From contig WIAM01000073.1 of assembly GCA_015519965.1 (NCBI GenBank), forward strand, positions 1 to 47,540: DNA of 47,540 bases. Reading direction: 5' to 3'. A program made the translations under genes and the position numbers. Origin of the DNA: Thermaceae bacterium (GTDB lineage Bacteria; Deinococcota; Deinococci; Deinococcales; Marinithermaceae). The notes beneath the pieces were generated by a model, which worked only from the letters and a program-made list of their open reading frames with translations, searched no databases and was not told the DNA's origin. This document shows positions 39,248-47,000 of this stretch, piece after piece; positions within the stretch are counted from its first letter, which is position 1, and each line of letters begins with the position of its first letter.

Positions 39248-39991
39248 CTAAAGGCTCGAAAGCACGAAGTTGACCGTGATGTCGTAGGTGCCCGAAGCCT
39301 CGGTACCGTTGAACCAGAAGCCCTCGAGGATCAGGTCATCCAGCCATCCGCCGGTGGTGCCACTGCCCTGAGCAACGACGTCCGGTCCGTAAGGAAGGGT
39401 CGCGGTCATGAAACCGTCGGCCGGCCCATTGGGCATGATGAAGTCGCCAAGACCGAAGATGCCAAAGCCCTCAGTGGCGGGGCTCGTCACTTCGACGGAA
39501 AGCTGCCAGCCATCGGGGTTGTTGGAGAACTTCTGGAGGATCTTGGTGTTCAAACAGAGCACGGTGCCCTTCTCGTCGTTGCTGATCGCGCCATCATCGT
39601 TGTAGTCGTAGATGGCCGGGTAGTTCATCGCCGGGCGCAACTCGCCTCCGCCGGCCAGGAAGCCCTGTAGATCCTGGGGCGTCAGAACGCCCTTCGGAAC
39701 CAGGTAACAACCCTCATCGGGGAGCGCCGGATCGTTCGCGTTATAGGTGTAAGAATTCGGGGCCGAGGGGAATTCTTGGGCGCCGAGATCGACAACCCAG
39801 CTCGCCTCGGTCAAATGGAGCGCGTAACGCTCGGGGATGACCACGTTGATCTCTTCGCTCACGCTCGCGCCTGAGTCGTCGCCAATGGTCCAAGCCTCGG
39901 TGCTACCCGTGCCGTTTTCGCCGTTCGCTGAAGAAACCGCCAATGCGCCGAGCGCCAGTACTGCGAATGCTGCTGTCCAATGCCTTTTCAT
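39248..39991 (-). CDS. Secreted subunit with one EF-hand loop (paralogue)
   Basis: 247 aa. Signal peptide 1-22. It aligns along its length with the 38464-39237 product: EEINVVIPERYALHLTEASW, GCYLVPK, NYPAIYDYNDDGAI, LCLNTKILQKFSNN, GGWLDDLILEGFWFNGTE and the terminal GTYDITVNFVLSSL. One EF loop is intact (D129-E140), while the first loop of the paralogue is replaced by LTPQDLQGF, so the pair has diverged in calcium-site number. It starts after a strong AAAAGGAG. Confidence 0.78.
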   Translation of the reverse strand: MKRHWTAAFAVLALGALAVSSANGENGTGSTEAWTIGDDSGASVSEEINVVIPERYALHLTEASWVVDLGAQEFPSAPNSYTYNANDPALPDEGCYLVPKGVLTPQDLQGFLAGGGELRPAMNYPAIYDYNDDGAISNDEKGTVLCLNTKILQKFSNNPDGWQLSVEVTSPATEGFGIFGLGDFIMPNGPADGFMTATLPYGPDVVAQGSGTTGGWLDDLILEGFWFNGTEASGTYDITVNFVLSSL

Positions 39992-40055
39992 TCTGAACTC
40001 CTTTTCCTAAGAATCTTTTGCCGAAAAATCTACGATCTGCCGAATGCCATTTCCT

Positions 40056-40877
40056 CTAAAGCAGCGTGAGTGAGTAGACGAGCACCCCCTGGTAGTTGCC
40101 AGGCACCTCGCTGCCATCCAGCCGCAACTTGATGCCCAGCGTGACCGACTGCCATCCGCCGGCATAACCCCGGACCGCCTCGAGGAGAACCCCTCCACCA
40201 ACGCCAGCCGGCGCCGGACAAACCACCGAAGGTGGCCAGTCCGGGGCCTCACCGAGACACTTCCACTCGGGCGAAGGCGGATTGGCGTTGCCCGAGCCGG
40301 TCAGGATCGAGTGCACCGCCAGATGGTTCTCGCCGAGCGTTCGTCCGCTCGTCGGGTCTTCCAAAGGTGCGAGCACCGCGACCGAGAGGTCCCAGTTGCT
40401 CTGGGTGGTGAAGATGCTCAGTCGAAGCGAAGGGTGGGTGAAGAACTGCGGGAACTGTTTCGAACCCGGAATCACCATGCCCCACTCGTTGAGCTTGAGC
40501 GGCGGATAAGGCCGACCCTCGTCATCGAGGAAGCGACCTTCCGGAAGCTCGGGGTAAAGCGAGGGACAATGCACGGGCACCGCGCCCAGTGTGGCGCACC
40601 GGAGGTCGAAGTAGACCGCGGTGTCCTCGGGTCGCAGGCACAGGCTGGGGTCGGTCGGGCTGTCGTCGCAGTACGGGGGTTGCCCCACCGAACTGCTGCC
40701 AGAGCTGGCGAGCGCCATCCCCGTGGCCGGGGCCGCGCCAATGTACATCACCGCGCTGTTTTGAGGAACCCGTACTTCGATTTGCTCGCTGACCTCTGCA
40801 CGCATCTGGGACACAGACGTCACCGCCAGGGCAAAGCCCAGCAAGAACAATAAGGCCCAGATGCTACCTCGTGCCAT
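40056..40877 (-). CDS. Secreted subunit, first gene of the surface-assembly operon
   Basis: 273 aa. Signal peptide 1-24. It shares the N-terminal EQIEVRVPQNSAVMYIG pattern and the C-terminal WQSVTLGIKLRLDGSEVPG then YQGVLVYSLTLL with the two subunits downstream. It has no EF-hand but several cysteines (PYCDDSPTDPSLC, RCATLG, VHCPSL). Probably a distinct subunit type (tip or major) of the same fibre or layer. GGGAGGTGG precedes the ATG. A TAATAT -10-like box is about 35 nt upstream without a clear -35. Confidence 0.72.
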   Translation of the reverse strand: MARGSIWALLFLLGFALAVTSVSQMRAEVSEQIEVRVPQNSAVMYIGAAPATGMALASSGSSSVGQPPYCDDSPTDPSLCLRPEDTAVYFDLRCATLGAVPVHCPSLYPELPEGRFLDDEGRPYPPLKLNEWGMVIPGSKQFPQFFTHPSLRLSIFTTQSNWDLSVAVLAPLEDPTSGRTLGENHLAVHSILTGSGNANPPSPEWKCLGEAPDWPPSVVCPAPAGVGGGVLLEAVRGYAGGWQSVTLGIKLRLDGSEVPGNYQGVLVYSLTLL

Positions 40878-40967
40878 TTGACCACCTCCCTTTCCTAGCC
40901 ACGTCCGAATATTAGTCCCCGGTGAGTAAAACCGGCCTTCACGGCGAAAGACGCGCTGCCAAGGTTT

Positions 40968-40990
40968 GCTCAGCCTGTGGTAGGCTGAGC
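40968..40990. promoter_or_regulatory. Palindrome in the divergent intergenic region
   Basis: A perfect 9-bp inverted repeat GCTCAGCCT / AGGCTGAGC around GTGGT, midway between the surface-assembly operon and its regulator. It contains TGG-TAGGCT, the same extended -10-like string as upstream of mraZ. It could be an operator or a hairpin; no T-run follows. Confidence 0.5.
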
Positions 40991-41022
40991 GTTAAGGTCA
41001 AGCGGCCAGTCGCGGGCACCCT

Positions 41023-41055
41023 TTCACGCCAGCTTCACGCCAGCCTTTACGCGCC
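41023..41055 (+). promoter_or_regulatory. Tandem 11-bp direct repeats upstream of the SARP-type regulator
   Basis: TTCACGCCAGC is repeated perfectly at 41023-41033 and 41034-41044. A degenerate third copy, TTTACGCG, begins at 41046. The 11-bp pitch is that of SARP/OmpR binding sites, and it lies 29-61 nt before the regulator start. Autoregulation, or control of the divergent operon, is inferred. Confidence 0.6.
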
Positions 41056-41083
41056 GTCACCGCAAAGCCCAAGGAGTTCATTC

Positions 41084-42847
41084 ATGCAGGAAGCCACGCT
41101 TCATTTATTCGGTCAGGCCCGCCTCGAATACCGAGGAAACCCGGTTTCGCTCGGAAAGAAATCGCTCGCCATTCTTTACTATCTGGCCATCGAAGGGCCG
41201 ACCCCCCGGCGCAAGCTGGCGCGCCTGCTTTGGAACCACAACGCCGCCCTGCAAAACCTGAGGGTCGAGCTGGCCAAGATCCGCCGTGTCCTCGGCGATC
41301 CTTACTGGGCCCGCGGCGACGATGTGCTGGTGCTGCCGGCCCGGGTCCGCCTCGAAGAAGACGGCGAAGGGCTGCCTTTGGAGGGCCTGGAAAACCTCGA
41401 GGTCCCCTGGGACAGCTGGCTCGGCGCCCTCCGCTCGCGTCTCTTCGCGGCGCAACCCTACGGTTTCCTCGAGGACCTCCCCGAACCCTCGCTCCTCATC
41501 ATCGAGGCCCCGACCGGCGCCAACGTCAGCACGCTCATCCACCGCATCGCCGCCGCGCGCGGCCTGGAGATCCGGAAAACCACGCCCCAAAGGCAGCGGG
41601 CACTGTACCTGCTCCAGCGCGACGTGGACATCGAAGCCTGCCTCGACTGCAGCGGCCTCCTGGTCTACGTGCGCTCCCACTTCGGGGAAGACCCCAAAAG
41701 CCTCCTCACCCTCCGGGCCAGCTACCCTCCGCAGCGCACTCGCTACGTCCAATACCCCCGGCTCAGCTTCGAAGAGGCCCGAAAGCGCCTCTCGCGCATG
41801 AGCTTTTCCGAACAGGCGCGCTTTTTCTTGGCCACCGGCGGCGTCGAAAGCCACTTCACGGAAGCGGTGAACGCCGGCCGCCCCTACCCCCGCAGCCTGG
41901 TCGCCAGCTACCACCTCGAGGCCCGGCGGCTCTCGCACCCGGCGCGAAGCTGCCTTGAACGGCTGGCCATCCACCCCGGGCCCATCGGCGACTGGCTGGT
42001 CGACGCCGTTGATGCCGAAGGCCATCTCGATGAACTGATCGTCCGCCGCTGGCTCAAGATGAGCCCGGAAGGTCTGCGCTTTTCCGACCCCGTCGCCCGG
42101 CGGGCCCTGGCCGCCGGACTCCCCCAGGATCTCAAGACCCGGCTCCACCGGCGGATCGCCCAGGCCGCCCGCAACCAGGGCGAGGGTCTGGCCGAGGCGT
42201 ACCACCGAATCTCGGGTGGGCTGCCGCTGGAAGGCACCTCGCTGCCCAAACTCGATCTTTGGGCCGAGCTCAGCCTCAGGGCTTTTCGCGGACAAAAGCC
42301 GGACCATCGCCATGGTCTCGCGCCCGAACCCCTCGAGGTGGGCGCGGAGATGCTCTCCCCCGAACCCATGGCCCGCGGCCCCGGAACCGAGATCGGCCAC
42401 CAGGGCATTTGGTTCATCCGCGACCTGCACCAGTCCGAACCCAGCCAGGTCCACCTCGAGGCCTTCGAGAACGAACCGGTGATTTTAAGGATGCGGCTCA
42501 ACGCCTACCTTGAAAACCCGCTCTACATCGGGCTCGACGGGCAGAGCCTGCCCCTTGAGCTCAGCGCCGGGCACACCCGGGTTCACTTCGCCCCGGTGGC
42601 CGGCCCTTACCGGGAAGGCAATATCCTAGTCCTGCCCCTCGGAAACGGGGATTACTGGTTCGAGCTCGCACCCGACCTGCCTATCACCTTGCAAAGCCGG
42701 GCCGCGGCCGGGGTCATCGGGGTCGAGATGAGCTTCCACCGAGTGGCCTCCGCGCCGCTCGCCCGGCGAAGCTCGGCCGCCAAGATCACTGGTTGGACGA
42801 TCGGATCAGACGCAAAAACTCCCCGCGAGTCTTGGCATCAGTCTTGA
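41084..42847 (+). CDS. SARP-type regulator with N-terminal winged helix and degenerate ATPase
   Basis: 587 aa. The N-terminal 95 residues ([34 protein letters not shown]) are a SARP/OmpR-like winged helix with a following BTAD-like region. The central part resembles a STAND/MalT ATPase, but the P-loop is degenerate ([14 protein letters not shown], lacking GK). About 470-560 is a beta-rich domain ([27 protein letters not shown]) of unknown ligand. The ATG is set by AAGGAG at 41071; the open frame to 40922 crosses the palindrome and repeats and is not coding. It probably controls the divergent surface locus. Its 3' end overlaps folE by 62 nt antisense. Confidence 0.78.
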   Translation: MQEATLHLFGQARLEYRGNPVSLGKKSLAILYYLAIEGPTPRRKLARLLWNHNAALQNLRVELAKIRRVLGDPYWARGDDVLVLPARVRLEEDGEGLPLEGLENLEVPWDSWLGALRSRLFAAQPYGFLEDLPEPSLLIIEAPTGANVSTLIHRIAAARGLEIRKTTPQRQRALYLLQRDVDIEACLDCSGLLVYVRSHFGEDPKSLLTLRASYPPQRTRYVQYPRLSFEEARKRLSRMSFSEQARFFLATGGVESHFTEAVNAGRPYPRSLVASYHLEARRLSHPARSCLERLAIHPGPIGDWLVDAVDAEGHLDELIVRRWLKMSPEGLRFSDPVARRALAAGLPQDLKTRLHRRIAQAARNQGEGLAEAYHRISGGLPLEGTSLPKLDLWAELSLRAFRGQKPDHRHGLAPEPLEVGAEMLSPEPMARGPGTEIGHQGIWFIRDLHQSEPSQVHLEAFENEPVILRMRLNAYLENPLYIGLDGQSLPLELSAGHTRVHFAPVAGPYREGNILVLPLGNGDYWFELAPDLPITLQSRAAAGVIGVEMSFHRVASAPLARRSSAAKITGWTIGSDAKTPRESWHQS

Positions 42848-43412
42848 ACACCCCCCGCATCGCGCTCGCGGTGGCGGTTGAGTGCTGCTTTTCCACCCCT
42901 CGCATCATCATGCAAAGGTGAACGCCCTCGACGACCACCCCGACCCCCTCGGGTTCGGTCACCGACGCCACCGCCTCGGCGATCTGCACCGCCAGGCGTT
43001 CTTGGATCTGCAAGCGCCGGGCGTACATATCGACGATTCGGGCGAACTTGGAAAGACCGAGGACCTTTTTCCGGGGGATGTAACCGATATGCACCTGCCC
43101 GAAAAAGGGCAAGAGGTGGTGCTCGCACAGCGAGTAGAACTCGATACCCTTCACAACTACCATCTCGGATCCCTCGGCCTCAAAGAGCGCGCCGTTGACC
43201 GCCTCGGCGAGGTTTTGCCGGTAGCCCCTGGTCAAAAAGGCCCAGGCCCGGGCCACGCGCTGGGGGGTGTCTTTGAGCCCCTCGCGAGACGGGTCCTCGC
43301 CGATCAAGCGCAGCCAGGCCTCGACCAGAGCGCTCATGCGATCGATATCGAGATCGGTTTCAAACACCAATCCGGTGTCTTCCAGCTCAACTGTTTTTTC
43401 AACCCTCTCCAT
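42786..43412 (-). CDS. folE: GTP cyclohydrolase I FolE
   Basis: 208 aa zinc enzyme converting GTP to dihydroneopterin triphosphate for folate. Zinc ligands Cys96 and His99 (CEHHLLPF) and Cys167 ([12 protein letters not shown]) are all present. The [10 protein letters not shown] and [20 protein letters not shown] helices match, so this is the canonical type IA enzyme. The start ATG follows CGGAGG. It is convergent with, and overlaps by 62 nt, the SARP-type regulator gene. Confidence 0.97.
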   Translation of the reverse strand: MERVEKTVELEDTGLVFETDLDIDRMSALVEAWLRLIGEDPSREGLKDTPQRVARAWAFLTRGYRQNLAEAVNGALFEAEGSEMVVVKGIEFYSLCEHHLLPFFGQVHIGYIPRKKVLGLSKFARIVDMYARRLQIQERLAVQIAEAVASVTEPEGVGVVVEGVHLCMMMRGVEKQHSTATASAMRGVFKTDAKTRGEFLRLIRSSNQ

Positions 43413-43516
43413 GCTGCCTCCGAATCGTTCAAAGCCCTCGCGCGCTCACGGCGCCCATGCCCAAAGCCTAGCAGCGAAGTCAAGGGCCATTGGTTGTCTA
43501 GGAGACGAAGCCGGCA

Positions 43517-44242
43517 TCAAAGGTTCCACCCTCCCGAAACCTCCAGCACCTGCCCGGTGAGGTAGCCCGAGTCCCTACGAACGAAAAAGAGCACCGCCCG
43601 GGCCACTTCCGAAAGCGTCGCCGGCCGGCCCATGGGCAGCTCATCGAGGGGCTTGGTCACTGAATTCTCCGCCACCCCGGGGCTCACAACGTTGACCGTA
43701 ATGCCCTCGCCCGCCAAACGCCGAGCCAGGGCCTTGGCGTAGAGCACCACCCCGGTTTTGGCCACGAAATACGGGGTGATATGCGTCTTCGAGGTGATCT
43801 GCCCGCTCCCGGCATACCCCAGGAAGATGACCCTGCCCCAGCGCCGCTGGCGCAGGTAAGGCAGCGCCGCCTGGGTCACGAAGAAGGCCGAGTTCAGGTT
43901 GGAATCGAGGATGGCGAGCCACTCCTTCGGGCTCACCGTCTCGATGGGTTTATAGAGGTAATCGCCCACGTTGTTGACCACGACCTCAAGCCCACCGAGA
44001 CCCTGCCCAGCCGCCCGGACCACCGCCTCGGCCTCGGAGGCGTCGGTGAGATCGCCGCGTACGGCCAGGGCCTTGCGGCCGAACCGCCGAATCTCCGCCA
44101 CGACCGACCGGGCCTCCTCGAGGCTTTTCCGGTAGTGCACCGCCACGTCACAGCCCGCCCGGGCGAGCTCGAGGGCGATCGCTCGCCCGATGCCCCTCGC
44201 CGCCCCGGTCACCAGGGCACGCACGCCACGAAGCTCACTCAC
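43517..44242 (-). CDS. Short-chain dehydrogenase/reductase (FabG-like or pteridine reductase)
   Basis: 241 aa classical SDR. The NADP fold is VTGAARGIGRAIA, with a following VHYRKSLEEA that suggests NADPH preference. NNVGDY and the catalytic YFVAK (Tyr-x-x-x-Lys) are present. The start is GTG 44242, 8 nt inside the preceding Nudix gene, with GGAGG six bases upstream; the longer frame is not credible. Being followed by folE 104 nt away makes a pteridine reductase (FolM/PTR1-like) possible, but FabG-like activity is equally compatible. Confidence 0.85.
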   Translation of the reverse strand: MSELRGVRALVTGAARGIGRAIALELARAGCDVAVHYRKSLEEARSVVAEIRRFGRKALAVRGDLTDASEAEAVVRAAGQGLGGLEVVVNNVGDYLYKPIETVSPKEWLAILDSNLNSAFFVTQAALPYLRQRRWGRVIFLGYAGSGQITSKTHITPYFVAKTGVVLYAKALARRLAGEGITVNVVSPGVAENSVTKPLDELPMGRPATLSEVARAVLFFVRRDSGYLTGQVLEVSGGWNL

Positions 44243-44645
44243 CAGAGACCTCCAAGTATGTTTCGAGCAAACGCTTGGTGTAAACGTTGAGGGGGTAGGA
44301 GAGGCCCATCCGGGGCTCGACCCAGGCCCAGCGTACGATCTCCTCGTTGGGCCGAACCGACTCGTCCGCGGTACGCGCCAGGTAGTTGAGAAGGATGAAG
44401 TGAGCCGATTTGTGAAAAGCCGGATCAAGGATCATCTCCTGCACCAGGACCAGCCGCAGGTCCGAGAGCTTAAGTCCCACTTCCTCCTCAAACTCGCGCA
44501 AAAGCGCGTCCTCCATGGACTCGCCCCATTCGATCTTGCCCCCGGGAACACCCCAAAGTCCCCGCCACTTCGTTGTCTCGACCAGCAGCACGCGGCCCGA
44601 AGGCCCGGTCACCAACGCCGCGACCGTAGGAATCGGATGCGCCAT
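44235..44645 (-). CDS. Nudix hydrolase
   Basis: 136 aa. The Nudix box is intact: GKIEWGESMEDALLREFEEE and onward, with the metal-binding REFEEEVG core. PTVAALVTGPSGRVLLV precedes it, as in ADP-ribose or nucleotide pyrophosphatases. The substrate cannot be assigned. It is the fourth gene of the glgC operon: its start overlaps the CDP-alcohol phosphotransferase end by 37 nt, and its stop overlaps the SDR start by 8 nt. Confidence 0.9.
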   Translation of the reverse strand: MAHPIPTVAALVTGPSGRVLLVETTKWRGLWGVPGGKIEWGESMEDALLREFEEEVGLKLSDLRLVLVQEMILDPAFHKSAHFILLNYLARTADESVRPNEEIVRWAWVEPRMGLSYPLNVYTKRLLETYLEVSGE

Positions 44646-45340
44646 ATGTGGCCAAGATACAACGCGAGCACGAAAACCGCTTCGGCGATGACCAACTCCA
44701 CATACGCCGGGCTCCGCCCCAAAAGCGCCAGCAGTGCCAGCGCCGTGTGTTGACTGGAAAGCCCGAGGTTGGCAAGGAGTTGCCGCAACCAGGCTGGGGG
44801 TTCACCGGGAAAAAAGAGCCGGCGAAATAAGGCATCTTGGGGCCCGAACACCCAGCGGTAGAAGGCCTCGAGCCAAGTCGTCCACGGCTCGGGACCCCGC
44901 GCCGGGGGCAGCTGCCCGGCGCTATTCACGACGTAGTCGGCAGTGAGCAGGAGCGTAAGCAGCCCCAAGGCCAAAAGCGCCTCCAAAAGCGCCCCCGCCC
45001 GGAGGCCCAACGCGACGAACAGGCCGAGGTTGGTGAAAAAATCGACCTCCGTGTCCAGGTAGCGCCCGAGCTGGGTGGCCTGTCCCCGCGCCCGTGCCAG
45101 CTGGCCATCGGCGTTATCGAGCGTGGTGCGGACCAGAAGCAACGCCGCGGCGAGGTCGTCGCTCCCGGCCAGGAGCATGAGCGCGGCACCGAAACCGATG
45201 GCCCCCTGGGCCAACACCAGATGTTCCGGCCGGACGGGGCTCCGGTAAAGGGCCATGACCACGAGGTGCGCCAAAGGCCGGTAGAAATATACGGCCACCA
45301 GCTCGACCCCGCGTCTTGGCTTCAAGCTCCTACGGTACAC
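44609..45340 (-). CDS. CDP-alcohol phosphatidyltransferase family membrane protein
   Basis: 243 aa. The full CAPT motif is present at 75-100: D75, D78-G79, A82-R83, G92, D96 and D100 (LDNADGQLARARGQATQLG then RYLDTEVD). Several hydrophobic segments follow. It transfers a phosphoalcohol from a CDP-alcohol, such as glycerol-phosphate or inositol-phosphate, to a lipid or polyol acceptor. The start is taken as GTG 45340, overlapping the GGCT-like stop by 11 nt; later starts inside VELVAVYF are possible. The specific product is unknown. Confidence 0.85.
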   Translation of the reverse strand: MYRRSLKPRRGVELVAVYFYRPLAHLVVMALYRSPVRPEHLVLAQGAIGFGAALMLLAGSDDLAAALLLVRTTLDNADGQLARARGQATQLGRYLDTEVDFFTNLGLFVALGLRAGALLEALLALGLLTLLLTADYVVNSAGQLPPARGPEPWTTWLEAFYRWVFGPQDALFRRLFFPGEPPAWLRQLLANLGLSSQHTALALLALLGRSPAYVELVIAEAVFVLALYLGHIWRIRFLRSRRW

Positions 45341-45737
45341 GGCGGCACCAACCCGAAGGGCACCTCGTCCCACCCACCCGGGCCACAGCGACCCGGCTCG
45401 GATAGACGTACATCCAGGCCGGCGCCCGTCGCCCGGCGAGCTGCACCCAGACCCGCACCCGCGCGTATTCCTGGCCGGCGGCCTCGAAGGCATCGAGGCG
45501 GGCCAGGGCGAACTCGAGGTCGCGATAATAGTGCAGCTCGCCCCAGACCCGGCCTCGCCCCTCGCCCACCGCCGCCGGGTAACCGCGCGGCAGATCATAG
45601 AGGACGAACCCGTCGACGCAGCCCATCACACTCTTCCGCCAACCGGCCAGGCGGGCTACGGCGAAGGACCGATCCCCCTTTCGCAGGGTGCCGTAGACGA
45701 AAACGCCAGCTGGATCCGGCTCAGGCGGTCTCCTCAA
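45330..45737 (-). CDS. Gamma-glutamylcyclotransferase-like (GGCT/AIG2) protein
   Basis: 135 aa. [14 protein letters not shown] is the YGSL-type substrate loop and GELHYY lies at the expected position of the second active-site strand, so the fold is GGCT/AIG2. Whether it acts on gamma-glutamyl amino acids or another substrate is unknown. There is no ATG near; the likely start is TTG 45737, just after GAGG sequences inside the end of glgC (17-nt overlap). The start is uncertain. Confidence 0.8.
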   Translation of the reverse strand: MRRPPEPDPAGVFVYGTLRKGDRSFAVARLAGWRKSVMGCVDGFVLYDLPRGYPAAVGEGRGRVWGELHYYRDLEFALARLDAFEAAGQEYARVRVWVQLAGRRAPAWMYVYPSRVAVARVGGTRCPSGWCRRVP

Positions 45738-46977
45738 AGCGATACCCCTTGGGGACCACCACCACGCCCGCGGGCGTGATGGTGAACCCCCGTTCCCGGT
45801 CGGCCTCGAGGTCATAGCCAATCTCGGTTCCCGGCGGAATCCGCACGCCTTTATCCACGATCACCCGGCGCAACCGGGCCTTCCGACCGACCTCTACCCC
45901 GTCGAAGAGCACCGAGCGCTCGACCAGGCTCCAGGAATTCACCTTCACCCCGCGAAAGAGCACCGACTCCCGGACCGTCCCGCCGCTCACCACCACGCCG
46001 CCGGCGATCAGCGAATTCACGGCCTGCCCCACCCGCCCTGCCTCTTCGCGAACGAACTTCGCCGGGGGGCTAAAGAGGTTCGCGGTACGGAGGGGCCAGT
46101 CAGGGTTATAGAGGTCGAAGGAGGGCCGTTCGGTCACCAGGTCCATGCTGGCCTCGAAATAGGCATCCAGGGTCCCCACGTCGCGCCAGTAGGTGTTTTG
46201 CCCTTCCCCGGGTATGGGATTTTGGAAAAAATCATACGCGAATAGCGCGTAGCCTTCGGCCAGGGCTTTGGGCAGGACGTCCTTGCCGAAGTCGTGCGTG
46301 CTCTCGTCGTCCTCGGCATCTTCCAGCAATAACAACCGCAGCGCCTCGGTCTTAAAGAGGTAATTCCCCATCGACACCAGCGCTCTGGTGGGGTCAGTGG
46401 GCATCGGCTTCGGGTTTTCCGGCTTTTCCTCGAACGAGAGAACCCGCCCCCGCTCATCCACCTCGATGACGCCGAAACGGCTGGCTTCCTCGATGGGCAC
46501 CGGGTAGGTGGCGAGGGTCACGTCGGCCCCGGTATCGAGGTGAAACTCCACCATGTGCCGGACATTCATCTTGTAAATGTGATCCCCGCCGAAAACCGCC
46601 ACCACCTCCGGCGAGTGGTTCTCCACCAGGTGCAGGTTTTGGTAAATGGCGTCGGCCGTGCCCCGGTACCAGACCGGCCCGAGCTCCTCGTAGAGGTACA
46701 TCTGGGCCGGAACCAGCACGATGAAGTGATCGTCGAGGAACGCCCCGAGGCGCCAGTAACGCTGGATGTGCTCGGTCAGGGACTGGGCCTTGTACTGGAT
46801 GAGCACGTAGATCGAGTAGATGCCGGAGTTGACCAGGTTGTTGAGGACGAAATCCACGATGCGGTACATGGCCCCGAACGGCACCGCGGGTTTGGCCCGC
46901 TTGGCGGTGAGCGGGTAGAGCCGCGTTCCCCTGCCGCCAGCCAGCACCATCGCCAGCACATCGATTCGCCTCGGCAT
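45721..46977 (-). CDS. glgC: Glucose-1-phosphate adenylyltransferase GlgC
   Basis: 418 aa, making ADP-glucose for glycogen. [16 protein letters not shown] and [17 protein letters not shown] are the N-terminal signature. [15 protein letters not shown] contains the conserved Asp, and [11 protein letters not shown] the glucose-1-P-binding motif. The C-terminal beta-helix ([18 protein letters not shown]) is typical. It is first in an operon with the GGCT-like, CDP-alcohol phosphotransferase, Nudix and SDR genes. It is divergent from a Lon-like gene, with 23 nt between start codons. Confidence 0.97.
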   Translation of the reverse strand: MPRRIDVLAMVLAGGRGTRLYPLTAKRAKPAVPFGAMYRIVDFVLNNLVNSGIYSIYVLIQYKAQSLTEHIQRYWRLGAFLDDHFIVLVPAQMYLYEELGPVWYRGTADAIYQNLHLVENHSPEVVAVFGGDHIYKMNVRHMVEFHLDTGADVTLATYPVPIEEASRFGVIEVDERGRVLSFEEKPENPKPMPTDPTRALVSMGNYLFKTEALRLLLLEDAEDDESTHDFGKDVLPKALAEGYALFAYDFFQNPIPGEGQNTYWRDVGTLDAYFEASMDLVTERPSFDLYNPDWPLRTANLFSPPAKFVREEAGRVGQAVNSLIAGGVVVSGGTVRESVLFRGVKVNSWSLVERSVLFDGVEVGRKARLRRVIVDKGVRIPPGTEIGYDLEADRERGFTITPAGVVVVPKGYRFEETA

Positions 46978-47000
46978 GGCTTCAGGCTAAAGTAAGGGAC

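Noticed and set aside
40922-41083. 54-codon N-terminal extension of the SARP-type regulator
   Set aside because: It crosses the palindrome and 11-bp repeats, while ATG 41084 has a good AAGGAG and begins the winged-helix fold directly.
44243-44428. 62-residue N-terminal extension of the SDR
   Set aside because: Ser/Thr/Arg/Pro-rich shadow of the Nudix gene; GTG 44242 has GGAGG upstream and starts the Rossmann fold.
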